Below are positions 7,445 through 14,166 of a DNA stretch of 15,172 bases, piece after piece; position 1 is the first letter of the stretch; the number at the start of each line of letters is the position of its first letter. The stretch covers positions 1 through 15,172 of the forward strand of contig JBFYSV010000105.1 of the NCBI GenBank assembly GCA_041301185.1. The letters run 5' to 3'. The position numbers were made by a program, and so were the translations under genes. Source of the stretch: JAQBDA01 sp041301185 (GTDB lineage: Bacteria > Chloroflexota > Anaerolineae > Anaerolineales > UBA4823). A model generated the notes under the pieces. The model was not told the origin of the DNA, searched no databases, and worked only from the letters and a program-made list of their open reading frames with translations.

Positions 7445-7838
7445 TCAGCTCTCTATCCATCCTGGTACATGGAATCCCAGAATACTTGTCAGCATAGAGA
7501 TAAAAAAGAAAGGATTCCCCGGTTCAAGGGTATCATACAAGACCAGAGCGAATATCAACGGCAAGTAGGCGCCAATGAGGGTAGCAACCAGCCGTAGTGG
7601 GTAATTCGGCTTTGCGACCAGCCAGGGCAATAATTGCCAACCAACCAGCCAGGAAGACGCCTGCCGTGAATGTAATTCCCAGGATGATACTGAAGAGAGC
7701 GGGATTGGTTTGGGGGAAATTTTCCATACCCGGGATGATGAAGGAGAACAGGAGGGTCATAACTTGCGTCATGATGAGTTGAAAAAGTACCACCCCCAGA
7801 TAGATGAGAAAACGGAGAATATTCTTGCCAGAATTCAT
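7445..7838 (-). pseudogene. Small four-helix membrane protein, interrupted by a one-base frameshift
   Basis: From ATG 7838 (AAGGAGAT about 6 nt upstream) a hydrophobic frame runs with membrane segments at about 8-34 and 49-73, then turns into a non-hydrophobic tail and stops after 101 residues at 7533. A second frame, stopping at 7445, continues with hydrophobic segments. Dropping one base from the minus-strand CCC run at 7599-7601 joins the two into a single protein of about 130 residues (AELP followed by LRLVATLIGAYLP), with about four membrane helices. So the gene is a recent pseudogene, a sequencing or assembly error, or less likely a programmed frameshift site. Family not recognised. It lies 41 nt after the alpha/beta hydrolase and 37 nt before the isochorismatase-family gene, so it belongs to the same operon. 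Confidence 0.75.
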
Positions 7839-7879
7839 ATATATCTCCTTCAGAGGTCAGGACGATTGTGAAGAGTCAT

Positions 7880-8701
7880 TTATCGTGTAACCTCATTTAA
7901 AAACGAGCGGATAGCTCTCTGGAATTGATCGGGGTGATCCATGTTGGGCAGGTGCGCTGCGTCTTCAAGAATGACCTTGCGGACAGACGGGATGTTACTC
8001 AGCATGTAATCCGCAGCAGCCTGCATATATGGGATGTCATGCTCCCCGACAATCACCAGCAAAGGGATTTTTAGATCGTCCAACCGTTGTGCTGCTGGGG
8101 TATCCGTGTTGGGTAACCGCTTTCCCAATTGTTCGGCTTCATGCGAGAGGGCCAGGCGATTCATCTCCAGAGCAAGGCTTCTCATCGGCTGGTTCACCTG
8201 CTGCGCTGTTCTGCCCATGCCATCAAACCAGATCTGTGTCTCTAGCTTGGCGAGGAGATCCAGATCGCCAGCCTGATAAGCCTTCTCGGCATCCTCCTCT
8301 TTGGGATGCGGGGGGACATCTAAATCGAGACCTGACGGACCAGAGCCTACCATAACCAGGGCTCTCACCCTGGAAGGGTGCGCCAAGGCAAAGTCAAGTG
8401 CCAGGCCTCCACCCATGGAACAACCGACCAAAATCAGCGGCTGATTAATACGCAGTTGATCAAGCAGGGCAGTCAGATCGCCCAGGTGAGTGAACTCACC
8501 ATCGACGGGGAGGCTCTTTCCATAACCCCGCAGATCATAGCGCAGCACACGGTATTCCTGGGCGAAGTGGGCAAACTCATTGTTCCACTGCCGGTTGTCT
8601 GCGACGCCAGCATGGATCAGAACGAGCGGTTGACCCACGCCAGAAAGCTCGTAGTAGAGTTTTGCATTCTCTATTCCGATAAAACCAGTTTCTGTCTGCA
8701 T
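7880..8701 (-). CDS. Alpha/beta-fold hydrolase
   Basis: 273 residues from ATG 8701. Alpha/beta hydrolase landmarks are in order: oxyanion region LVLIHAG (26-32), YDLRGYGKS (55-63), nucleophile elbow GCSMGG (93-98, S95), acid in VIVGEHD (216-222, D222), and histidine in DAAHLPN (247-253, H250). Together these form a full Ser-Asp-His triad, as in esterases, C-C hydrolases and related enzymes; the substrate is not predictable. An upstream in-frame TTG at 8764 would add 21 residues, but the promoter -10 box at 8744-8749 lies inside that stretch, and GGGTGA precedes ATG 8701, so 8701 is preferred. It is the first gene of the probable five-gene minus-strand operon that ends at 5131. Confidence 0.9.
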   Translation of the reverse strand: MQTETGFIGIENAKLYYELSGVGQPLVLIHAGVADNRQWNNEFAHFAQEYRVLRYDLRGYGKSLPVDGEFTHLGDLTALLDQLRINQPLILVGCSMGGGLALDFALAHPSRVRALVMVGSGPSGLDLDVPPHPKEEDAEKAYQAGDLDLLAKLETQIWFDGMGRTAQQVNQPMRSLALEMNRLALSHEAEQLGKRLPNTDTPAAQRLDDLKIPLLVIVGEHDIPYMQAAADYMLSNIPSVRKVILEDAAHLPNMDHPDQFQRAIRSFLNEVTR

Positions 8702-8743
8702 AACTTTCACCCAAAATCCTTGAGTAATCTGTCTTTTCCGGAA

Positions 8744-8772
8744 ATTATACGAATTGCCCAACAAGTTGTTGA
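8744..8772 (-). promoter_or_regulatory. Sigma70-type promoter of the five-gene minus-strand operon
   Basis: On the minus strand TCAACA (8767-8772), a 17-nt spacer and a perfect TATAAT (8744-8749). The predicted RNA start is near 8737, about 36 nt before ATG 8701. The element overlaps the end of the upstream gene (stop at 8745), which implies that the hydrolase operon can be transcribed independently of that gene. Confidence 0.6.
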
Positions 8773-9740
8773 ACCTGTTGATTTGAGGATCGATAGCTTA
8801 CGATTACCACATCGAGATTCCAACCTGCGTAAAGCATCAGCGCTCGTCTTATGCCATCGATGATCCAATCAGGATGATTACCAAAAACTCCTCCACCCAG
8901 AAGCGTAAGAAATACACGGTTGTTTCCAGTATTTTGCCAGTTGATGATCGCGCTACAAATTGTTGCTTCGTAGGATGCTTCTAGCACCAGCCTTGCAAAG
9001 GCTTCCCAGAGGTATGCAGGATGGCTGGAATAAGCTACCGGTAATGCGGAGCAATAGGCTTGCGAGACGGTGTGAGTTGCTCCCGGGAGAGTTACCTGTG
9101 TATTCCACTGAATGCCGATCTGCAGCAGCTTACGAAGCTCATCAAGTTCTCTTTCACTCGAAGCTCGCAGGCGATTCGAGATTTCAGTCAAGCCGCTTGG
9201 CGTTGCCAGAGCATACCCGTTTCGCATCTGCCAGAGGCCGTTATCAGTATTCCCCAATGCTCGCCCGATCTCCGCCAGGCAGTCGATTTGGTTGCTTTCC
9301 GATTGGCCGATCTGCCCGTTCACAGGTGCAAAATAGTTTCGATAAATTATCCCAGCCCCAGCTGCAATAGCACACGCCGGACCCTGGGTACGGTCATTTT
9401 CATAGATGCCTACTCCGTGCTCTGGAATTGCTTCTGGAGACGCCATTTCGAGCAAGTTGAATTGGGAAGCCACCTGGAATAGCGAGCGGGTATTCGCGAC
9501 GTCTGCATGTAAAGCCTGGACGTTTGCAATCACCTCACGCAGCGACAGTTTGCCATCATAACGTTTGCCAACCCGAACCCGCTCGCGTAGCTCCAACAAC
9601 GTGGGTGTTTCCAGCCTGCCACATACCATTACTTTCCCATTTACGTTTGAGGTCAATGTTTCGCCGCTAACCGTGATCTTCTCCCGCACCTGGTCTGCTC
9701 CTGCCTCGCGAAAACCTGTCAATTCCTCAAACCATGTCAT
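8745..9740 (-). CDS. Uncharacterised conserved protein with macro-domain-like C-terminus
   Basis: 331 residues, soluble, no signal peptide. I do not recognise a named enzyme. Strongly patterned segments suggest conserved functional sites: SLFQVASQFNLLEM (86-99), GIYENDRTQGPACAIAAG (111-128), IIYRNYF (131-137), VSQAYCSALPVAYSS (225-239), LVLEASYEAT (251-260) and VFLTLLGGGVFGNHPDWI (276-293), followed by LDVVIVSY (309-316). The last part, a hydrophobic strand leading into GGGVFGN, a helix, and a final strand, resembles the ADP-ribose-binding loop region of macro/PARG-type domains. The typical PARG glutamate signature (QEE) is not seen. Binding of ADP-ribose or another nucleotide is an inference. 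AGGAGA sits 8 nt before ATG 9740. The downstream hydrolase has its own promoter, so cotranscription is optional. Confidence 0.7.
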   Translation of the reverse strand: MTWFEELTGFREAGADQVREKITVSGETLTSNVNGKVMVCGRLETPTLLELRERVRVGKRYDGKLSLREVIANVQALHADVANTRSLFQVASQFNLLEMASPEAIPEHGVGIYENDRTQGPACAIAAGAGIIYRNYFAPVNGQIGQSESNQIDCLAEIGRALGNTDNGLWQMRNGYALATPSGLTEISNRLRASSERELDELRKLLQIGIQWNTQVTLPGATHTVSQAYCSALPVAYSSHPAYLWEAFARLVLEASYEATICSAIINWQNTGNNRVFLTLLGGGVFGNHPDWIIDGIRRALMLYAGWNLDVVIVSYRSSNQQVQQLVGQFV

Positions 9741-9925
9741 CGTGCTTCTCCTGGTAATTTAACCCTTTGGCTCGACGGGAGCGACGGGGGGGCATCAAAC
9801 AACAAAAACAATAGCTCGATAATGATTGTACAACCATAGCATCCACCCATGCAAGCCGGAATTTGGCACGGATGTTCCGCTCAGAGCTGTGCAACCCGTC
9901 GATGAATGAATCGGCCCCACCGCGT

Positions 9926-9931
9926 TATAAT
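9926..9931 (+). promoter_or_regulatory. -10 box of a probable leaderless transcript
   Basis: Perfect TATAAT ending 6 nt before the GTG at 9938, which places the expected RNA start at or within a base or two of the start codon. The -35 region (around 9902-9908) is poor. The GGGAG at 9932-9936 is too close to the GTG to act as a normal ribosome binding site. Confidence 0.5.
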
Positions 9932-9937
9932 GGGAGC

Positions 9938-10192
9938 GTGACAACGCTCTTTCCCGACACCCACCCCGAAGCCGAAGCTGTCCTGATCCGACTGCTGCGT
10001 GAAGCACCTCCCTGGCGCAAGCTAGAGATAGTGGATCAGTTGACCCAGTCGGTAAAACTTTTAGCGCTGGCTGGTTTGCGACAGCATTTTCCGCAAGAAG
10101 ATGATGAACGCATTCGCAGGCGGCTGGCCGATCTGCTGTTGGGGGAAGAAGTGGCTTTGAAAGTATACGGCCCGCTTCTTCAGGAGACATGA
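9938..10192 (+). CDS. Small helical protein of a nucleotidyltransferase gene pair
   Basis: 84 residues from GTG 9938; an in-frame ATG at 9902 and one at 9863 exist, but a TATAAT box lies between them and the GTG. The protein is mostly helical and charged. Its pattern (LLREAPPWRKLEIVDQLTQS at 19-38, LLALAGLRQHFPQ at 41-53, RIRRRLADLLLGEEVALKVYG at 58-78) matches, in my recollection, small uncharacterised proteins that often precede minimal nucleotidyltransferase-fold genes in Chloroflexi, Cyanobacteria and Planctomycetes. No catalytic motif is visible. Its stop overlaps the next gene's start (ATGA), so the two are translationally coupled. A toxin-antitoxin-like or enzyme-cofactor pairing is possible but unproven. 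Confidence 0.7.
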   Translation: MTTLFPDTHPEAEAVLIRLLREAPPWRKLEIVDQLTQSVKLLALAGLRQHFPQEDDERIRRRLADLLLGEEVALKVYGPLLQET

Positions 10193-10770
10193 ACATGTTA
10201 CCAGAATCCGTCAGCGTATTGATGTCGGTTGTGGCAGTCTTCGAGCGCTTGCACATACCTTACCTGGTCGGTGGTTCTATGGCTTCCGCTTTTTACGGTG
10301 TCGCGCGCTCGACCCTGGATGCGGATATTGTTGCCGATATTCGGCAGGATCAGGTGAGCGCATTGGTTGCGGCGCTTGGCGAAGACTTTTACGCCGATGA
10401 TCAAATGATCCGCGGGGCGATTGAACATCGCGGTAGCTTCAATTTGATACACCTCACAACGATGTTCAAAGTGGATGTTTTTATCCGCAAAGATCGCCCT
10501 TTTGACCGGATGCAATTTGAGCGCAGGGTTGAGCAAATTGTCGCTACAGAGCCGGAACAAAAAGCCTTTATCACATCAGCAGAAGATATCATCCTCGCCA
10601 AGCTAGAATGGTATCGCCTGGGCAATGAAATTTCCGACCGGCAATGGCGGGATATTTTGGGGGTTCTGAAGGTACAGGCCGGGTGGCTGGATACAGATTA
10701 CCTGTGCCAATGGGCGGATGAGTTGGGTATTGGAGACCTGCTTCAGCGCGCCTTGAAAGAAAGCCAATAA
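10189..10770 (+). CDS. Minimal nucleotidyltransferase-fold protein
   Basis: 193 residues. The N-terminal nucleotidyltransferase signature is clear: LVGGSMASAFYG (26-37), then STLDADIVADI (41-51), giving the GGS loop and the D44-x-D46 metal-binding pair. A third acidic residue, D96, lies in FKVDVFIRKDRPF (93-105). SAEDIILAKLEWYRLG (130-145) is a common helical signature of the AbiEii/MNT-like group. All catalytic acids appear present, so activity (transfer of a nucleoside monophosphate to a protein, RNA or small molecule) is plausible; the target is unknown. AGGAG (10182-10186) suits ATG 10195 by spacing, while ATG 10189 overlaps the upstream stop, so the exact start could be either. The stop overlaps the rarA start (TAATG). 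Confidence 0.82.
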   Translation: MNMLPESVSVLMSVVAVFERLHIPYLVGGSMASAFYGVARSTLDADIVADIRQDQVSALVAALGEDFYADDQMIRGAIEHRGSFNLIHLTTMFKVDVFIRKDRPFDRMQFERRVEQIVATEPEQKAFITSAEDIILAKLEWYRLGNEISDRQWRDILGVLKVQAGWLDTDYLCQWADELGIGDLLQRALKESQ

Positions 10771-12182
10771 TGGATCTCTTCACCCACGCCATGCACGATC
10801 GAATGCGCTCCGAGGCCCCGCTGGCAGCCCGCCTGCGCCCGCGTTCGCTGGATGAATTCGCCGGGCAGCAGGAAATTGTCGGGCCGGGTAAGCTGCTGCG
10901 CCGGGCAATCGAGTCCGACCGCTTATTCTCCTCTATCATCCTGTGGGGTCCGCCTGGCACAGGCAAGACCACCTTGGCAATGGTTATCGCCAACCAGACC
11001 CAGATGCACTTTGTGACCCTCTCGGCGGTGCTGGCAGGTAAGGCTGAGCTGAAAAAAGTGATCGAAGAAGCCATCGAGCGCCGCCGGTTGTACAACAAAC
11101 GCACGATCCTGTTCGTGGACGAGGTGCACCGCTGGAACAAAGCCCAACAGGACGCCCTGCTGCCCCACGTGGAAAACGGCGCCGTCATCCTGATCGGCGC
11201 CACCACCGAGAACCCCTATTTCGAGGTGATCGGCGCACTGGTCTCGCGCTCGCGCGTTTTTCAGCTCCGCCCCCTTGAAGATGAAGATGTGCGCCGCATC
11301 CTGGAGAGCGCCCTGCAAGACGGAGAGCGAGGCTTCGGAAAACGCCAGATCAGACTGGATGCTGACGCCCTACAGCACCTGATCCGGGTCGCCGGGGGCG
11401 ACGCCCGCAACGCCCTCAACGCCCTGGAGCTGGCAGTAGAAAGCACCCCGCCAGATTCAGATGGCAGCATTTACATTACCCTGGAAGTGGCGCAAGAGTC
11501 AATCCAGCGCCGGGCTGTGCTGTACGACAAAGACGGCGATGCCCATTACGATACGATCTCGGCTTTCATTAAATCGGTGCGCGGCTCAGACCCCGACGCC
11601 GCCCTATATTGGCTGGCCAAGATGCTCTACGCCGGCGAGGATCCGCGTTTTATCCTACGCCGCCTGATCATCCTGGCAGGCGAGGATATCGGCCTGGGCG
11701 ACCCGTTGGGGTTGGTGGTCGCCTCAGCGGCTGCCCAAGCCTTCGACTACATCGGCTTGCCGGAGGGCGTCTACCCGATCGTCGAAGCTACCCTGTATTT
11801 AGCCACTGCTCCGAAATCCAACAGCGCCGGGGCGTACTTCAAAGCTTTCCAGCTCATCGAGCAAGAAGGTATCACTGCCGTACCCCAGCACCTGCAAGAT
11901 GCCACCCGGGATGCCAGAGCCCTGGGACACGGGCAAGGCTACCAGTATCCCCATGAGTCTCCTGACCATTACCTACCGCAGCAATACCTGCCCCGCCCGC
12001 TGCTAGGGACCTATTTTTACCAGCCTTCCAGCCAGGGCTATGAAGCCCAGGTGCAGAGGCGGCTGGAAAGCTGGCGCGAAGCGCAGCGCCGGGCATTAGA
12101 GATCACCCAGACACAGACCTTGCCCGAGCTCAGCGAGTCCGAGATCAAGGACATCAAGCACAAACACAAACCCACTCCATAA
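10770..12182 (+). CDS. rarA: Replication-associated recombination protein A, AAA+ ATPase (RarA/MgsA)
   Basis: 470 residues; usual length is about 420-450, and the extra part is a hydrophilic C-terminal tail rich in Lys, His and Thr. The opening APLAARLRPRSLDEFAGQ (16-33) is typical of the clamp-loader/RuvB-like AAA+ clade. Walker A GPPGTGKTT is at 60-68, Walker B TILFVDEVHR at 112-121 (D117, E118), sensor-1 GATTENPYFEV at 143-153, and the arginine-finger region SRSRVFQL at 159-166. C-terminal family landmarks include YDTISAFIKSVRGSDPDAAL and RRLIILAGEDIGLGDP. RarA is a cytoplasmic tetrameric ATPase that acts at stalled replication forks with SSB. The ATG overlaps the stop of the nucleotidyltransferase gene, so its translation is coupled to an unrelated-looking module. 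The histidine phosphatase follows 16 nt later. Confidence 0.95.
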   Translation: MDLFTHAMHDRMRSEAPLAARLRPRSLDEFAGQQEIVGPGKLLRRAIESDRLFSSIILWGPPGTGKTTLAMVIANQTQMHFVTLSAVLAGKAELKKVIEEAIERRRLYNKRTILFVDEVHRWNKAQQDALLPHVENGAVILIGATTENPYFEVIGALVSRSRVFQLRPLEDEDVRRILESALQDGERGFGKRQIRLDADALQHLIRVAGGDARNALNALELAVESTPPDSDGSIYITLEVAQESIQRRAVLYDKDGDAHYDTISAFIKSVRGSDPDAALYWLAKMLYAGEDPRFILRRLIILAGEDIGLGDPLGLVVASAAAQAFDYIGLPEGVYPIVEATLYLATAPKSNSAGAYFKAFQLIEQEGITAVPQHLQDATRDARALGHGQGYQYPHESPDHYLPQQYLPRPLLGTYFYQPSSQGYEAQVQRRLESWREAQRRALEITQTQTLPELSESEIKDIKHKHKPTP

Positions 12183-12198
12183 AGGTGCCCACTGACTT

Positions 12199-12816
12199 AT
12201 GCCTGTGATTTTATTGATCCGCCACGGTGAAAATGATTATGTCAAGAAAGCGCGCATGGCTGGGCGATTGCCCGGCGTGCATTTGAACGATACCGGCAAA
12301 GCCCAGGCTCAGGTGCTGGCAGACAAGCTGGCCTCCGCCCCGATCAAAGCCATCTACAGCAGCCCTCTGGAGCGCGCCATGGAGACTGCCCAACCGCTGG
12401 CTTCTGCCCTGAGCCAGGAGATCAACATCCGCCCGGGTCTCCTCGAAACCGATATCGGTGAATGGGCAGGTCAGACTCTAAAGAGCTTGCGCCGCCTGAA
12501 GGTATGGCGCACTGTACAAAATGCGCCCTCTTTATTCCGCTTTCCGGACGGCGAGTCATTCGCCGAGACCCAGCACCGCGTCTGCCGGGAGCTGGAGATG
12601 ATCTGTGCTGGGTTGGAGCCAAAAGACGTGGTCGCCTGCGTCTCCCATGCAGACCCAATCAAGCTGGCGGTGGCGTATTATATCGGCCTGCCGCTGGATA
12701 ACTTCCAGCGCCTGGCGGTTTCACCTGCCTCGGTTACCGCCCTGCACATAGGCGAGGCCTCCAGCCACCTGCTCAACCTGAACTTTGATCCATCTTTTAA
12801 TTTAGCGAAACAGTGA
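12199..12816 (+). CDS. Histidine phosphatase / phosphoglycerate-mutase-like protein (MSMEG_4193 type)
   Basis: 205 residues. The phosphohistidine signature LIRHGE (6-11, H9) is followed by SSPLERAMETA (54-64, R59), the acidic E83 in LLETDIGEW, and the second histidine H150 in VSHADPIKLAVAYYIGLP. These are the complete catalytic residues of the histidine phosphatase superfamily. Gene order, directly before DUF3090 and SCO1664-type genes, matches the MSMEG_4193-type phosphomutase subfamily, whose genes are found with those two partners in Actinobacteria and Chloroflexi. The substrate is unknown. AAGGTG lies about 11 nt before the ATG, a rather wide spacing. The gene is 16 nt after rarA and may be read from the same transcript. 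Confidence 0.88.
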   Translation: MPVILLIRHGENDYVKKARMAGRLPGVHLNDTGKAQAQVLADKLASAPIKAIYSSPLERAMETAQPLASALSQEINIRPGLLETDIGEWAGQTLKSLRRLKVWRTVQNAPSLFRFPDGESFAETQHRVCRELEMICAGLEPKDVVACVSHADPIKLAVAYYIGLPLDNFQRLAVSPASVTALHIGEASSHLLNLNFDPSFNLAKQ

Positions 12817-12819
12817 TTC

Positions 12820-12828
12820 TGGTATACT
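12820..12828 (+). promoter_or_regulatory. Extended -10 promoter before the DUF3090 gene
   Basis: TGGTATACT, an extended -10 (TGn before TATACT), sits about 38 nt upstream of the ATG at 12867. The -35 is weak (TTTAGC at 12801-12806, 16-nt spacer), as is common with extended -10 promoters. It could give the last genes of the block their own expression. Confidence 0.45.
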
Positions 12829-12866
12829 TCTCCTGAGTACCGCACCTCTGCTGCTGGGAGTTTTCT

Positions 12867-13394
12867 ATGGCTGGACCTGAAATTGACCTGCGCCCTGTCT
12901 CACACATCACCACCGACGCAATCGGACAACCTGGCAAGCGCGTCTTCTATATCCAGGGATGGCAGGAAGAGCGCACCATCACCCTGATCGTCGAAAAATT
13001 GCAGATACAATCCCTGGCTGTGGGCCTGGAGCAGTTCCTGGCAGAAGTCACGACCCGCTACCCCGATTTACCCGACGCCCCGGCAGATTACGACGAAGAG
13101 AAGATGCACATCCACCCGCCAGTCGATCCCCTTTTCCGCACCGGCGAGCTTGGCCTGGGCTACGATGCAGACGGCGATCTGGTGGTACTGATCGCTCGAG
13201 AGCTTCTGGCTGAAGAGCAGGATCCAGAGGAAGCCAGTGTGGTCCGTTTTTGGTGCACGCGCTCCCAGCTACGGGCGATGTGCCACTGGGGTGTAGAGAT
13301 TGCCTCGCGCGGCCGTCCCACCTGCCCGCAGTGCGGTCAGCCGATGGAGCCAGAGGGTCACTTCTGCCCAAAGAAGAACGGCCACCAGCACTAA
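12867..13394 (+). CDS. DUF3090 family protein with C-terminal zinc-ribbon-like motif
   Basis: 175 residues; GGGAG at 12856-12860 is 6 nt before the ATG. The body matches the DUF3090 family, a function-unknown group found in Actinobacteria and Chloroflexi: PGKRVFYIQGWQEERTITL (22-40), LVEK-like IVEKLQIQSLAVGLEQFL, LFRTGELGLGYDADGDLVVL (89-108) and VVRFWCTRSQLRAMCHWGVE (125-144). The C-terminus has CPQCGQPMEPEGHFCP (153-169), a likely metal-binding knuckle with C153, C156, C168 and H166 as candidate ligands. No enzymatic motif is visible. It lies between the histidine phosphatase and the SCO1664-type gene, 15 nt before the latter. This fixed neighbourhood suggests a shared process; which one is not known to me. 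Confidence 0.88.
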   Translation: MAGPEIDLRPVSHITTDAIGQPGKRVFYIQGWQEERTITLIVEKLQIQSLAVGLEQFLAEVTTRYPDLPDAPADYDEEKMHIHPPVDPLFRTGELGLGYDADGDLVVLIARELLAEEQDPEEASVVRFWCTRSQLRAMCHWGVEIASRGRPTCPQCGQPMEPEGHFCPKKNGHQH

Positions 13395-13409
13395 CCCGCT
13401 CAGCATAGA

Positions 13410-14150
13410 ATGTCCCCCATCCAAAATCAAACCGCGCTGACCATCCTCAAAGAAGGCTCCTTATCCATGCGCGGGGAGTTTATGTGGGGGTCAAATTACA
13501 CATTCCTGATCGAAGCTAAACATTCCCTGGGCAGCCTGCAGGCAGTCTATAAACCCACCCAGGGCGTGCGACCGCTGTGGGATTTCCCCAGCCCTTCCCT
13601 GGCACGGCGAGAGGTGGCCGCCTACCTGGTGAGCGAAGCCCTGGGCTGGCGGCTGGTGCCGCCCACCATCTACCGCAAGGATGGCCCGCTAGGCGCCGGT
13701 TCCCTGCAGCTTTATATTGAACATGACCCCGAGTACCACTACTTCAACTTCACCCCGCAAGACAGGCAACGCCTGCGCCCCACTGCCCTGTTTGACATGC
13801 TGGTGAACAACGCCGACCGCAAGGGAAGCCATATCTTGTTCGATTCCGAGCAGGGTCTCTGGTTGATCGATCACGGCATCTGCTTTCACACCGAAAACAA
13901 GCTGCGCACCGTGGTGTGGGATTTCGCCGGCGAGCCGATTCCCTCCGATTTATGCGCCGACCTGACCCGCTTCTACGAGCAGATAGAGACAGCGGGTGAC
14001 GATCCTTCAGAGTTGGCGGTCTTGCTTTCCAAGCACCTGACCGCGAACGAGATTGGCGCAATGAAGCGCCGGGCAGACCGCCTGGTGCGCGCCGGTCGTT
14101 ATCCCAATCCCGACCCAGACCGCCGGCCTTATCCCTGGCCTCCGGTATAA
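13410..14150 (+). CDS. SCO1664 family protein, PI3/4-kinase-like fold
   Basis: 246 residues. It matches the SCO1664 family, related to phosphatidylinositol 3/4-kinase-like and HipA-like atypical kinases. Visible kinase landmarks are GEFMWGSNYTFLIE (22-35), the candidate ATP-binding lysine K48 in AVYKPTQG, E68 in RREVAAYLV, the catalytic-loop-like FDMLVNNADRKGSHILF (128-144; D129, N133, N134, D136) and the metal-binding-like LWLIDHGICFH (150-160, D154). These suggest it can bind ATP and perhaps phosphorylate an unknown substrate. The neighbouring histidine phosphatase would make a natural opposing or processing activity, but this is inference. The ribosome binding site before ATG 13410 is poor, so translation may depend on the DUF3090 gene 15 nt upstream. 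Homoserine dehydrogenase follows 16 nt later. Confidence 0.88.
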   Translation: MSPIQNQTALTILKEGSLSMRGEFMWGSNYTFLIEAKHSLGSLQAVYKPTQGVRPLWDFPSPSLARREVAAYLVSEALGWRLVPPTIYRKDGPLGAGSLQLYIEHDPEYHYFNFTPQDRQRLRPTALFDMLVNNADRKGSHILFDSEQGLWLIDHGICFHTENKLRTVVWDFAGEPIPSDLCADLTRFYEQIETAGDDPSELAVLLSKHLTANEIGAMKRRADRLVRAGRYPNPDPDRRPYPWPPV

Positions 14151-14166
14151 ACTTTAGGAGACTCCT

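Noticed and set aside
8702..8764. TTG-start extension of the alpha/beta hydrolase
   Set aside because: A TCAACA-N17-TATAAT promoter overlaps the extension, and family similarity begins after ATG 8701.
9863..9937. ATG starts at 9863 or 9902 for the small helical protein
   Set aside because: TATAAT at 9926-9931 lies between these codons and the GTG, and the added residues show no pattern like the rest of the protein.
10589..11206. 205-residue minus-strand reading frame
   Set aside because: Antisense to the nucleotidyltransferase and rarA, whose motifs are unambiguous; low-complexity Arg/Ser-rich composition typical of a shadow frame in GC-rich DNA.
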